50,409 bases of DNA from UBA10646 sp003456175 (GCA_031976225.1 DALYLQ010000014.1:1-50409); one strand, 5' to 3'; shown: positions 33,922 to 43,687, counted from the stretch's first letter. Notes: generated by a model from the sequence alone, not told the origin. Numbers and translations are program-made.

Positions 33922-35958
33922 ATGCTTCAGAAAGTTGTATATGCCGCAGCAATTGTGTTCGGCTTTAGTACGTTACACAGCTGCAATAATAATCAAGATA
34001 AGCCCGATGCCCTTGCGGTAAATATGGATACAACCATACACCCTGGCAACGATTTTTTTGCTTACGCCAATGGTGGTTGGATTAAAAACAATCCGATTCC
34101 TGGGGAACAAAGCAGTTGGGGTATTGGCAACCTAGTAATTGAAGAAAATCTGAAACGACTCAGAACCATCAATGAAACTGCTGCTGCTAAACCCGCTACA
34201 ACAGGAACACCGGAGCAAAAAATTGGTGATTTCTGGAAGGCTGCTATGGACAGTTCAAGCATTGAACAAAGAGGCTTAAGCGATGTACAGCCTTACTTCC
34301 AGCAAATAGAAGCAGCGAACAATACCAATGCTATTGTACAACTCATGGCTAAGTTTCAAACCATTGGAGTAGGCACTTTAGTAGGAAGCTATATTGGTCA
34401 AGATGATATGAACAGCGAGGTAATGGCACTTAAGTTTTGGCAAAGTGGTCTTTCTTTACCTGAAAGGGAATATTACCTTAAAACAGATAGCACAAGTAAG
34501 GCAATTCTCACGGGTTTCAGCAAGTATATTTCTGCCTTGCTCACTCTTACGGGCAAAAATGAAAGCGATGCAACAGCACATGCAACTGCTATTGTACAAC
34601 TAGAAACAAAACTTGCCAAGGTTCATCGAACATTAGCAGATCAGAGAGACCCATACAAGAACTACAACAAACTAGGTATACAAGCTTTTTATAAACTTGC
34701 TGGTGATTTTCCCATGGAGGGGTACTTAACCACATCGGGATTACCTAGCAATATTGATAGTGTAATTGTAGGACAACCTGAATATTATGCCAGCTTAGCA
34801 AAGCTGCTGAGCGAAACCCCTTTGCCAATTTGGAAATCGTACCTGCAATTTCAATTGCTCGATGCATATGCTGAAGCATTACCCGATGTATACAGCAGCA
34901 CCAAATTTGAATTCACCAAGCTGTTGAATGGTGCCAAATTACGTAAGCCTCGTTGGAAGAGAGTTCTAAGCAATGAAGAACGCATTATGGGTGAATTATT
35001 AGGACAGCTTTTTGTAAAAGAATATTTTAATGAAAAAGCAAAGCAACGTTATGAGAACCTTGTACAAGCCATTAAACTTGCACTAAAGAACCGCATAGCA
35101 AAGCTAGATTGGATGAGTGATAGCACTAAGCAAAAAGCTTATGCCAAGCTTGCTAGTATGAAACAAAAGGTGGGGTATCCTGACCAATGGAAAGATTTTT
35201 CTAGCCTCGCAATTGTACCAGATAGTTATTTTAAAAACATGGTTTCGGGTAATACCTTTTGGTGGAAGTACAATCTCAATAAGCTAGGCAAGCCAGTAGA
35301 TAGAAATGAGTGGGAAATGAATCCGCAAGAATACAACGCTTATTATAACCCAAGTAATAATGAAATTGTATTACCGGCCGGTATCTTTACCGTACCTGGG
35401 TACAGAGATGAAGAACTAGATGATGCATTGGTATATGGTTATGCAGGCGCTAGCACTATTGGTCATGAAATTACTCATGGCTTCGATGATCAAGGCCGCC
35501 AGTTCGATGCTAAAGGCAACCTCACCAATTGGTGGACTGCCAAAGACGAAGCAGCATTTAACAGTAGAGCGCAGGTAATGGTACAGCAGTTCAGTCAATT
35601 TACTGTAGTAGATACGTTTAAAATTAATGGCAGCGCTACACTGGGTGAGAATATAGCAGATTTAGGTGGTGTGCTTTTAGGTTGGGATGCTTTTCAGCTA
35701 ACAGAACAATACAAGACTAACAAGCCCATTGCGGGCCTCACGCCACAACAACGCTATTTCTTGGGTTACAGCCTTGGCTGGCTTGGCCACAGCACACAAG
35801 AAAGCTTACGTAATCAAGTATTATCTGATGTACATAGTCCAGCAAAGTTCAGAGTGAACGGGCCATTTGTAAGTGTAGATGCATTTTACGATGTATTTAA
35901 AATAACACCACAACATACCATGTTTGTAGCTCCCGAAAAGCGTGTTCGTATTTGGTAG
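33922..35958 (+). CDS. M13-family metallopeptidase, lipoprotein
   Basis: A 678-residue neprilysin/PepO-type zinc endopeptidase. An N-terminal lipoprotein signal (FSTLHSC, lipidated Cys21) puts it on an outer or inner membrane face. The N-terminal M13 domain starts TTIHPGNDFFAYANGGWIKNNPIP. Zinc ligands are His515 and His519 of HEITH and Glu576 of ENIADLGG; the GFDDQGRQFD and FRVNGP blocks complete the family. It probably degrades peptides. It is divergent from the hybrid kinase, separated by 138 bases that carry a TATTTACGTAAGTA word (33871-33884). Confidence 0.95.
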   Translation: MLQKVVYAAAIVFGFSTLHSCNNNQDKPDALAVNMDTTIHPGNDFFAYANGGWIKNNPIPGEQSSWGIGNLVIEENLKRLRTINETAAAKPATTGTPEQKIGDFWKAAMDSSSIEQRGLSDVQPYFQQIEAANNTNAIVQLMAKFQTIGVGTLVGSYIGQDDMNSEVMALKFWQSGLSLPEREYYLKTDSTSKAILTGFSKYISALLTLTGKNESDATAHATAIVQLETKLAKVHRTLADQRDPYKNYNKLGIQAFYKLAGDFPMEGYLTTSGLPSNIDSVIVGQPEYYASLAKLLSETPLPIWKSYLQFQLLDAYAEALPDVYSSTKFEFTKLLNGAKLRKPRWKRVLSNEERIMGELLGQLFVKEYFNEKAKQRYENLVQAIKLALKNRIAKLDWMSDSTKQKAYAKLASMKQKVGYPDQWKDFSSLAIVPDSYFKNMVSGNTFWWKYNLNKLGKPVDRNEWEMNPQEYNAYYNPSNNEIVLPAGIFTVPGYRDEELDDALVYGYAGASTIGHEITHGFDDQGRQFDAKGNLTNWWTAKDEAAFNSRAQVMVQQFSQFTVVDTFKINGSATLGENIADLGGVLLGWDAFQLTEQYKTNKPIAGLTPQQRYFLGYSLGWLGHSTQESLRNQVLSDVHSPAKFRVNGPFVSVDAFYDVFKITPQHTMFVAPEKRVRIW

Positions 35959-35974
35959 TAAGTTGTTATCACAT

Positions 35975-36015
35975 TTACAATAATGGGGCGGCCTTTGGCC
36001 GCCCCATTATTGTAA
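35975..36015. terminator. Strong bidirectional terminator
   Basis: A perfect 19-bp stem with loop TTT, containing GGGGCGGCC and its complement, lies between the convergent M13 and glycosyltransferase genes. Its outer A+T bases provide T runs in both directions. Confidence 0.88.
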
Positions 36016-36058
36016 TGCATCTTACTTTACTTACGTAAATAAAACGCAGAGCAACATA

Positions 36059-37025
36059 TTAAACATGTTTCCAAATTTTATTAACTGATGCTACAATAGC
36101 TTCAACAGGTTGTAACTGCATACACTTGAAATGTCCTTTAGGGCATTGCTTGTATCCGATTTTACTGCATGGTCTACAGTTAATATCAGGCACTTCAAAT
36201 AAGGCATTTGCTACTTCAGCATTACCATAATATGGTCCCATACCAAAGGCAGGAACTGTATTACCCCATATACTAATAATTGGTTTTTTGAAAGCTGCAG
36301 CAATGTGCATTAATCCTGTATCGTGTGTTACTATAACCTTAGCTTGTTGCACCAAACTTGCACTCTCGTGTAGTTTAAACTTACCACAAGCATTGAATAT
36401 TTTCTCTTGATTAATATCGGCTAATAATTGTCCGTTCACCGCATCTTCTGGTCCACCTAATAGTACAATAGGTTGTTCAATTGCAGCACACAAAGCTTCT
36501 AATTTGCTTAGAGGCAACTGCTTTGTTGCTAGTGCGGCACCAATTACTAATCCTACATAGCCATTATGATGTGTAGCTGGCAATTTATCGATGCTAACTT
36601 TAGCTTCATCGGGTATAAAATAATCCTATAGCTTCGGCTGTAGCTAAATATCTATCTACAATATGAATGGCTGGTAAGCGATTGATTTTAAAGTTGGTAA
36701 GCAACCATTTTTCTACATTCAACTTATTAAAACTATATGCCTTTGCTTTGAGTGCTCGCTTTACTTTTAAAGTTCTAAGATTATGATGCAAATCGATCAC
36801 AACATCAAAAGCTTCTTGTTTCAATGTTTCTAGTAGCGACCAATCGCTACCCAACCCCCATACTTTTGAAACATAAGGATTTGGTGCTATGATGCTTACA
36901 AAAGATTGCTTTGTAAGAAAATGCACTTCGGCATTCGGCACTTGCATTTTTATACAACGTATCACTGGCGTTGTTAAAACAATATCGCCGATAGATGAAA
37001 AACGTATGATTAAAATTTTAGGCAT
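36059..37025 (-). pseudogene. Glycosyltransferase family 9 (heptosyltransferase-like), frameshifted
   Basis: Two frames make one GT9 protein of about 320 residues. The 5' part (37025 to about 36617) gives MPKILIIRFSSIGDIVLTTPVIRCIK...AEAIGLF and the 3' part (to the stop at 36059) gives FIPDEAKVSIDKLP...IVLLGGPEDAVNGQLL...VTHDTGLMHIAAAFKKPIISIWG...KIGYKQCPKGHFKC. The break lies in a T4 run of the coding strand (plus-strand AAAA at 36617-36620): with three T the frame is continuous. The intact enzyme would add heptose or another sugar to lipopolysaccharide core. A one-base homopolymer error in the assembly is as likely as a mutation. The next gene upstream is the MFS carrier 31 bases away. Confidence 0.85.
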
Positions 37026-37056
37026 GTGCGTCAACATTTGCCGTAAGGCCTACCAA

Positions 37057-38331
37057 TTAATGTTCTACAAAGTTCAAATCTTTGTGAAAGGTTTCTTTAC
37101 TCGTTGCAGCTGCAACAACTGCTATTAACATTACAATCATACCTGTAACCATGGCTCCCGTAATAAAAGGATCACTATTAGGAAACCACTGATGCAAAAA
37201 TCCGTTTTCGGTGCGAAGCCATTTGAAGAGTGGCAGAATGAAAATACTAAGTAAGCCACGCACCATATTAGGTATTGTAGTAGTAGCTGTTGCACGAATA
37301 TTAGTACCAAATTGCTCTGCTGCCATAGTTACAAAAATGGCCCAGAAGCCTGTACCAAAGCCTAATCCGGCACATACCCAATACATTGCTTGTGCAGAAC
37401 CCTGCCATAATGCATGAAAAAATAATGCCATGAAAATTAGCGTAATACTGTAAAATACATATAACGCTTGTTTTCTACTTTTTAACCCATGGCTCACTAC
37501 ACCAATTACAATATCGCCAATAGAAATAGAAGCATAGGCATACATAACAGCCTTACCGCTATCTACCGCTTCAGTAATACCAAAATGCTTGGCAAATTCG
37601 CTACTAAAAGTAACCAATACACCTATCACAAACCAAGTTGGCAACCCAATACATATAGATTTTATGTAACGTATAAACAACTCCTTACGAGTAAAAAACA
37701 TAAAGAAATTACCACGCTTAACGGCTTGCTTTTTAACATGATGGAACATGCCACTTTCAAACACCGATATACGCATAAACAATAAGAGTATGCCCATACC
37801 GCCTCCTATAAAGTAACAGATACGCCAATCGAAAAACTCTTTACAGAAATAAGCCAATACAGCACCGCTCAAGCCAATGCCAGCTACTAAACTTGTAGCT
37901 AAGCCTCGCTTTTCTTTAGGTGTTAATTCACTAACTAAAGTGATACCTGCACCCAATTCGCCAGCTAAGCCAATACCAGCAATAAAACGTATCCATGCAT
38001 ACTGATCTACGGTTTGCACAAAACCATTACCAATATTAGCCAAAGAGTATAACAGAATACTTCCAAACAATACGCTCAAGCGACCTTTTTTATCCCCTAA
38101 AACGCCCCACAAAATACCTCCAATCAGTAAACCCAGCATTTGCATGGTGATGATATGTTCACCATCTGTTAGCAAGCCTTCATCGCTCAAGCCTAAACTT
38201 TTTAAACTAGGCACACGAATAATACTGAACAGCAATAAATCGTATATATCTACAAAGTAGCCAAGCGCAGCAACCACAAGTGGAATGCTCAGCAACTTGT
38301 GGTTCTGATGGTTGTGATGTGAGGCAGTCAT
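37057..38331 (-). CDS. MFS transporter
   Basis: A 424-residue major facilitator with about 12 membrane segments. The loop 2-3 motif appears as GVLGDKKGRLSVLFGS (near residue 80) and the segment RFIAGIGLAGELGAGITLVSELTPKEKRGLATSLV matches the metabolite:proton symporter group. The N terminus is histidine-rich (MTASHHNHQNHK) and cytoplasmic. Substrate is not determinable; family members carry organic acids or shikimate-like compounds. It is followed after 31 bases by the broken glycosyltransferase and preceded by the DedA gene 33 bases upstream. Confidence 0.88.
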   Translation of the reverse strand: MTASHHNHQNHKLLSIPLVVAALGYFVDIYDLLLFSIIRVPSLKSLGLSDEGLLTDGEHIITMQMLGLLIGGILWGVLGDKKGRLSVLFGSILLYSLANIGNGFVQTVDQYAWIRFIAGIGLAGELGAGITLVSELTPKEKRGLATSLVAGIGLSGAVLAYFCKEFFDWRICYFIGGGMGILLLFMRISVFESGMFHHVKKQAVKRGNFFMFFTRKELFIRYIKSICIGLPTWFVIGVLVTFSSEFAKHFGITEAVDSGKAVMYAYASISIGDIVIGVVSHGLKSRKQALYVFYSITLIFMALFFHALWQGSAQAMYWVCAGLGFGTGFWAIFVTMAAEQFGTNIRATATTTIPNMVRGLLSIFILPLFKWLRTENGFLHQWFPNSDPFITGAMVTGMIVMLIAVVAAATSKETFHKDLNFVEH

Positions 38332-38364
38332 AAAGCAATCGGTTGTTTTGGTAATACGTACTAT

Positions 38365-39336
38365 TTAGGTATGATGCTCTTTGGTTTTGCCGAAAAGCAT
38401 TTTATATACAACAGGGGCTGTTGTAACCAACACAATAGCTAACACAATAATTTCTAAATGCTTACGCAAATCAAGATCAAATTGATTTAAGATAAACTTA
38501 TACAAAAAATGGCCAGCAAAAATCATACTTACTACCCAAGCAATACAGCCAACAATATTGTAGAACATGAACTTTTTACGATCCATTTGAACAATACCTG
38601 CAATAATGGGTGCGAATGTTCTTACAATGGGCAGAAAACGTGCAAAAATGATAGCACCACCACCGTGTTTTTCATAAAACTCTTTTGCTTGGTATAAATA
38701 TTTTTTCTTATAAAAAAAAGAATCTTTGCGTTGAAATAAATATGGTCCACTTTTACGCCCAAACCAATAGCCTACACTATTCCCCACCACACCAGCGAAC
38801 GTAATCAATGCTACAATTACAATCAGGTTAATCCACTCTCCCTCTATACCTGCTAAGCCGATAGTTTTAAAAAACTCTACACCCAAGTTACCACTGTAAA
38901 TACCAGCTACAAATAACAAACTATCGCCTGGTAAAAAGAACCCAGCAAATAACCCTGTTTCGGCAAATACGATAAATAACAATAAAAACAAACCTCCATT
39001 AACGATGTAATACATTGGGTTCACAAGATCCTTCCAAGTGAACACTTTATTTACCGTAAGGGTAGCATTTGTTCTTACATCGCTAGCAACAAAACTAGCT
39101 GCCTCGTGTAATGCATCTTTTACGGCAATACTATCTACGCCTGTTAGGTTAATGGTTGCAGCACCACTTTCATTGGTGGTAGCAGTAGTGCCTTGCGGTA
39201 AAAGTTGAATCGTAGCGTTCGCCACCGGATTTTCATACTGATTTTGCAAACGGATGGTAAGTGTATCTGTTTTTGCTTGAGCCCAACTACATACAACAGT
39301 TATTACCAAAAAAATAGTACAGAAGAAAGACTTCAT
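38365..39336 (-). CDS. DedA-family membrane protein with N-terminal exported Ig-like domain
   Basis: A 323-residue protein in two parts. Residues 1-20 are a signal peptide (FLVITVVCSWAQ); residues about 22-95 look like a carboxypeptidase-regulatory/Ig-like beta domain (LTIRLQNQYENPVANATIQLLPQGTTATTNESGAATINL). From about 105 the DedA/SNARE-associated core follows: FAETGLFAGFFLPGDSLLFVAG, NSVGYWFGRKSGPYLF and the family block FYEKHGGGAIIFARFLPIVRTFAPIIAGI with the essential Arg residues. DedA proteins move undecaprenyl phosphate or phospholipid across the membrane. The exported front domain is unusual. An exact word copy (39050-39061) lies at the linker. Confidence 0.88.
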   Translation of the reverse strand: MKSFFCTIFLVITVVCSWAQAKTDTLTIRLQNQYENPVANATIQLLPQGTTATTNESGAATINLTGVDSIAVKDALHEAASFVASDVRTNATLTVNKVFTWKDLVNPMYYIVNGGLFLLLFIVFAETGLFAGFFLPGDSLLFVAGIYSGNLGVEFFKTIGLAGIEGEWINLIVIVALITFAGVVGNSVGYWFGRKSGPYLFQRKDSFFYKKKYLYQAKEFYEKHGGGAIIFARFLPIVRTFAPIIAGIVQMDRKKFMFYNIVGCIAWVVSMIFAGHFLYKFILNQFDLDLRKHLEIIVLAIVLVTTAPVVYKMLFGKTKEHHT

Positions 39337-39370
39337 AAGTTGCTTTAATTAATCTACAATTTGAATTTCA

Positions 39371-40669
39371 CTAATGTGCATGATGCACTGCAGCACCACC
39401 ATCGTGTTCTAGCGCACCTTCCCACTTGCTAACAACAGCAGTTGCTAGTGCATTACCCACCACATTGGTTGCAGTTCTAAACATATCACAAAAGTGATCG
39501 ATGGGCAAAATAAGCGCTACGCCAATAGCAGGAATGTTAAACATGCTACAAGTTGCCAATACCACTACTAAACTTGCTCTCGGTACACCTGCAATACCTT
39601 TACTAGTTAGCATGAGTACAAGTAGCATTGTAAGCTGTGTTCCTAAATCGAGTGGTACGTTGTAAGCTTGTGCAATGGCAAGACTAGCGAATGTCATATA
39701 CATCATACTACCATCGAGGTTGAAACTATAACCAAGTGGTAGAATAAAGCTTACAATTTTATCTTTACAACCAAAACGTACCAATTCTTCTGTGAGCTTT
39801 GGAAATACAGCCTCGCTGCTTGTTGTAGTAAATGCAATTAAAAGCGGACTGCCAATACGTTTGAAAAGTGTTATCAATCGGTTGCCAAGAATTAAATATC
39901 CAACTGTTAATAAAATCAGCCATAACAAGGCAATACCTAATAAGAAATACGCGAAATAAATGAAGTAAAATTGAAAAATACCTAGGCCGCGTAAAGCTAC
40001 CACACTGCACAATGCACCGAACACACCTACAGGTGCAACATTCATTACATAACCCACCATTTTTAATACTACATGGCTTACTACATCTAAAGCTTTAATT
40101 AACGGCTTTGCATGGGCGCCCATAGATGCAGTAGCTACACCAAACAATACACTAAATACCACCAACTGAAGTATTTCGTTGGTAGCCATAGCCTCTACCA
40201 CACTTTTGGGAATAACGTGCTCAATGAATTTTTGTAAACTAAACTCTGTTGTTTTAGCCATTAAATCTGCTACACCGGCCTTATCGCCTTGATTCATCTC
40301 AATGTAATGGCCTGGTTGAAACACATTTACCAAAACCATTCCTAATAATAAGCTTACTAGCGATGCGGTAATAAACCATAACATGGCCTTACCGCCAACA
40401 CGACCGACTGCCTTTAAATCGCCAAGTTTCGCAATACCTACCACCAGCGTACTGAAAACTAATGGGGCAATAATCATTTGTACCAGACGAATGAAAATAT
40501 TACCTAACAGCTTAATCTTAGGAGCAAAAGCGTCTATAAAACTGGCACTTGCCTGTGTATGAATCATGTATCCAATTCCCATGCCCGCGAACATGGCAAG
40601 TAGAATGTATAGCGTTAATCTATTTTTTCGTTGTGGCTTGTGCGAATGCGTTTGTGCAGCAATGTCCAT
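39371..40669 (-). CDS. Dicarboxylate/amino acid:cation symporter (DAACS)
   Basis: A 432-residue inner-membrane symporter of the GltP/DctA family. Eight membrane helices with two hairpins are expected; the signature FTTTSSEAVFPKLTEEL (HP1), LGYSFNLDGSMMYMTFASLAIAQ (TM7, with NLDGS in place of the NMDGT common to many) and SKGIAGVPRASLVVVLAT (HP2) are plain, and the NVVGNALATAVVSKWEG end matches TM8. It imports glutamate, aspartate or C4-dicarboxylates with protons or sodium. Both ends are histidine-rich (AAQTHSHK; GAAVHHAH). It ends 34 bases before the DedA gene. Confidence 0.93.
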   Translation of the reverse strand: MDIAAQTHSHKPQRKNRLTLYILLAMFAGMGIGYMIHTQASASFIDAFAPKIKLLGNIFIRLVQMIIAPLVFSTLVVGIAKLGDLKAVGRVGGKAMLWFITASLVSLLLGMVLVNVFQPGHYIEMNQGDKAGVADLMAKTTEFSLQKFIEHVIPKSVVEAMATNEILQLVVFSVLFGVATASMGAHAKPLIKALDVVSHVVLKMVGYVMNVAPVGVFGALCSVVALRGLGIFQFYFIYFAYFLLGIALLWLILLTVGYLILGNRLITLFKRIGSPLLIAFTTTSSEAVFPKLTEELVRFGCKDKIVSFILPLGYSFNLDGSMMYMTFASLAIAQAYNVPLDLGTQLTMLLVLMLTSKGIAGVPRASLVVVLATCSMFNIPAIGVALILPIDHFCDMFRTATNVVGNALATAVVSKWEGALEHDGGAAVHHAH

Positions 40670-40767
40670 ACTAAAGCACTAATACGTGAATGAATGCACG
40701 CAATATAAGCATGTATTGGCACTAGCAGCCGTATAAAACTTAAAACGTTACAACACTAGTACGCACA

Positions 40768-42087
40768 CTACAAGCGTTCGCCATGTTGGCTCCAATCTAG
40801 CCCATCTTTCTCTTCTACTTCTGATACACGCAGCGGTGTAATTAAGTCTGTAATTTTAAGTAACAGAAAGGTACCACCAAAAGCAAAAACACTCACCGCT
40901 AACATAGCTAGCACATGTACTGTGAACAGCTTGGTGTTCCCAAAAATTAACCCATCATTCACTACAAGTCCGTTGATATTATGATGTGCGAATACGCCTG
41001 TTAGCAACATGCCAACAATACCGCCCACACCATGGCAGGGGAATACATCTAAAGTGTCGTCAATATTGGTTCTAGTACGCCACTCCACCATCATATTACT
41101 AACGATACTACTAGCGATACCCACCACCAAAGAATGCGGAATACTAATAAAACCTGCTGCAGGTGTAATAGCTACCAAGCCTACCACCGCACCAATACAA
41201 GTACCCATAGCACTTGGCTTACGGCCTCTAATAGCATCAAAAATAACCCATGTAAATGCCGCCGCCGCTGACGCTGTTGTAGTGGTAGCCAATGCAGTTG
41301 CAGCCAAATTATTAGCACCAAAAGCACTGCCAGCATTAAATCCAAACCAACCAAACCACAACAAACCAGTACCAAGCAGCACATAGGTAATACGAGCCGG
41401 ATGATGCCCAGGCATACTTCGTCCTTTTAAATAAATAGCACTCGCCAATGCAGCCCAACCAGCACTCATGTGCACTACTGTACCACCTGCAAAATCGAGC
41501 ACGCCCCACTTCGCCAAAATACCATTCGGATGCCAAGTGGCATGTGCTAGCGGACTATAAATAAAAATGCTAAACAACACTATGAATAACAGATAACTCG
41601 TAAAACGAATACGCTCGGCAAATGCCCCTGTTATTAAAGCAGGCGTAATAATGGCAAACTTCAACTGATAAAATGCGAACAACAACAACGGAATAGTTGG
41701 TGCCAATTCCCATGGTGCTCCTTCTATAACACCCTTCATCATAAAAAAGGTAGCAGGATTACCAATGATGCCTTTCCAACTATCGCCAAACGCCAAACTA
41801 AAGCCAAAAACTACCCATACTACCGTAATCACCGCCATGCAAATGAAACTCTGCAACATGGTACTAATTACATTTTTCTTACTCACCATACCACCATAAA
41901 AAAATGCCAATCCGGGTGTCATAATCAACACCAACCCCGTAGCACTAAGCATCCAAGCGGTATCTGCAAAACTGATATTGGTGTGATTAGCAACGGCTGC
42001 CGGCACACTTGGATGCAACAAACTGATAACCAAAATAGCCATCAACAACAGAAAAGGGATTAGGGCTAAACGGCGGGTCATTGACAT
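40768..42087 (-). CDS. amt: Ammonium transporter
   Basis: A 439-residue Amt/MEP channel. The N terminus is a signal-like helix, as in E. coli AmtB. The Amt signature DFAGGTVVHMSAGWAALASAIYLKGR holds the first pore histidine and DVFPCHGVGGIVGMLLTGVFA the second, completing the twin-His pore; FGWFGFNAGSAFGANNLA is also typical. No glnK (P-II) gene flanks it, which is different from most amtB loci. A second in-frame ATG lies two codons downstream of the first. Confidence 0.96.
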   Translation of the reverse strand: MSMTRRLALIPFLLLMAILVISLLHPSVPAAVANHTNISFADTAWMLSATGLVLIMTPGLAFFYGGMVSKKNVISTMLQSFICMAVITVVWVVFGFSLAFGDSWKGIIGNPATFFMMKGVIEGAPWELAPTIPLLLFAFYQLKFAIITPALITGAFAERIRFTSYLLFIVLFSIFIYSPLAHATWHPNGILAKWGVLDFAGGTVVHMSAGWAALASAIYLKGRSMPGHHPARITYVLLGTGLLWFGWFGFNAGSAFGANNLAATALATTTTASAAAAFTWVIFDAIRGRKPSAMGTCIGAVVGLVAITPAAGFISIPHSLVVGIASSIVSNMMVEWRTRTNIDDTLDVFPCHGVGGIVGMLLTGVFAHHNINGLVVNDGLIFGNTKLFTVHVLAMLAVSVFAFGGTFLLLKITDLITPLRVSEVEEKDGLDWSQHGERL

Positions 42088-42186
42088 AGTAAAAAATATT
42101 CTATATTTATACTTTTAAGAAAAATACTAAGCAATAATATCAATTTACACCAAAAATCAAACATTAATTTTTTTATAACATATTTC

Positions 42187-42214
42187 CATTTACGTAAGTA
42201 CCTTACGGTAAATA
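42187..42214. repeat. Adjacent inverted pair of short and long iterated words
   Basis: CATTTACGTAAGTA (42187-42200) touches CCTTACGGTAAATA (42201-42214) with no spacer, in the amt-aminotransferase intergenic region. The two can fold on each other as an imperfect hairpin. This is the only place where the two word types sit side by side. Confidence 0.85.
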
Positions 42215-42250
42215 AAAACGCTCCGCGGCACGAAAGCACCTCGAAGCGTT
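42214..42250 (-). terminator. Terminator after the aminotransferase gene
   Basis: On the minus strand AACGCT pairs with AGCGTT, extended inward by several more pairs, and is followed by TTTTTATT. It lies 28 bases past the stop at 42279. Confidence 0.8.
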
Positions 42251-42278
42251 CAAAACAAAGCTATACAAACAGTTACGC

Positions 42279-43484
42279 TTACACCGCAGTTCTTCCCGGA
42301 TAAGCCTGTAAAGCAGCCTCTAAACAATCCATAGCACCATGAATATCGGCAATGCTTAATACATAGGCTAACCGCACCTCATTTTTGCCCAAGCCAGCAG
42401 TACCATAAAAACCTGTTGCAGGTGCTAGCATTACCGTGGCGTTGTTATAACTAAAGCTTTCTAACAACCACTGACAAAAAGTATCGGCATCATCAATTGG
42501 AAGTCGAGCCATCGCATAGAACGCTCCGCCAGGGTTCGGACAGAACACGCCTTGCATAGCATTTAGGCGTGCTACCAAAGCATCTCGACGTGCCTGATAC
42601 TCCGCTTTTGTAACATCAAAATAATTCGACGGCAAATCAACCGCTGCTTCTGCAGCAATCTGTGCAAAACTTGGTGGACTTAATCTTGCCTGTGCAAATT
42701 TCATTGCAGCCTGATACAATGCTTCGTTTTTGGTTACAAAAGCACCCAAACGAGCACCGCAGGCGCTGTAACGCTTGCTTACCGTATCCATTAAAACAAT
42801 ATGATCATCTACACCCGCTAACTGCAAGGCACTAAAATGCGAGCCGGTATAACAAAATTCTCTGTAAGCCTCATCGCTAAATAAGAACAACCCATGCTTT
42901 GCAATAATAGTTTTCAATACTTCTAGCTCGGCCTGGCTGTACAAATAACCCGTAGGATTATTAGGATTACAAATAACAATTGCTTTGGTACGAGGTGTAA
43001 TTACCCGTTCAAATGCTTCAATCGGTGGCAATGCAAATCCATTATCAATGCTACTTGTAATGGGTACCACTGTTACACCAGCAGCTACTGCAAAACCATT
43101 ATAGTTGGCATAAAATGGTTCGGGAATAATTACTTCGTCGCCAGCATCTAAACAGGCCATAAAGGCGAACATAATAGCCTCGCTACCGCCAGTAGTTACA
43201 ATAATTTGATTATGATTAACCTGTACACCAACCGAAGCATAATAATCTACCAACTTGCGGCGATAACTCTCGTTACCTGCACTATGGCTATATTCCAATA
43301 CTTTGAAATCGCTGTTACGAACAGCATCTAACATTACCTGCGGTGTTTCAATATCGGGCTGCCCAATATTAAGGTGATACACTTTGGTACCACGCTGCTT
43401 CGCTGCCTCTGCATAAGGAACTAACTTTCTGATAGGACTAGGTGGCATTAACTGCCCACGCTTACTGATAGATAATGTTGCCAT
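42279..43484 (-). CDS. PLP-dependent aminotransferase, class I (aspartate aminotransferase-like)
   Basis: A 401-residue fold-type I transaminase. It shows the N-terminal SKRGQLMPPSPIRKLVPYAEAAKQRGTKVYHLNIGQPDIETP, TTGGSEAIMFAFMA, PEPFYANYNGFA, VICNPNNPTGYLYS, LFSDEAYREFCYTG and the PLP lysine in MDTVSKRYSACGARLG. Class I subgroup I-beta/gamma members of this kind use aspartate, alanine or aromatic amino acids; the specificity is not fixed by these motifs. The ATG at 43484 is chosen over one five codons upstream because it fits the family start. Confidence 0.9.
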   Translation of the reverse strand: MATLSISKRGQLMPPSPIRKLVPYAEAAKQRGTKVYHLNIGQPDIETPQVMLDAVRNSDFKVLEYSHSAGNESYRRKLVDYYASVGVQVNHNQIIVTTGGSEAIMFAFMACLDAGDEVIIPEPFYANYNGFAVAAGVTVVPITSSIDNGFALPPIEAFERVITPRTKAIVICNPNNPTGYLYSQAELEVLKTIIAKHGLFLFSDEAYREFCYTGSHFSALQLAGVDDHIVLMDTVSKRYSACGARLGAFVTKNEALYQAAMKFAQARLSPPSFAQIAAEAAVDLPSNYFDVTKAEYQARRDALVARLNAMQGVFCPNPGGAFYAMARLPIDDADTFCQWLLESFSYNNATVMLAPATGFYGTAGLGKNEVRLAYVLSIADIHGAMDCLEAALQAYPGRTAV

Positions 43485-43614
43485 AACTACGGCAAACATA
43501 AGGAAAGGCCAACAACAAGCACACAGTTGTTAGATTAAATGGTAACATGGGGCTGTGAGCTTTGTACATAGCCCAACAATCGTTCAGGCTGTTACGGGGT
43601 TTCGTGCTTTGCAC

Positions 43615-43634
43615 CGCCTTACTGGCGTAAGGCG
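43615..43634. repeat. Short hairpin related to the iterated word
   Basis: CGCCTTAC and GTAAGGCG flank the loop TGGC, a perfect 8-bp stem in the 200-base space between the response regulator and the aminotransferase. It lies about 54 bases past the regulator stop, has no T tract, and contains the CCTTAC/GTAAGG ends of the iterated word. It may be a terminator or a decayed word pair. Confidence 0.5.
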
Positions 43635-43687
43635 CCCTCCACATCCTGCAGCCAATTGGCATTTGTAGTAGGCTGAGCAATGAATGA

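Noticed and set aside
42088..42186. Possible regulatory RNA or riboswitch upstream of amt
   Set aside because: The region is A+T-rich with no stable or recognisable structure apart from the word pair further away.
43462..43680. Minus-strand open frame of 72 codons between the response regulator and the aminotransferase
   Set aside because: It overlaps the real aminotransferase start, includes a hairpin, and its translation looks like no protein.
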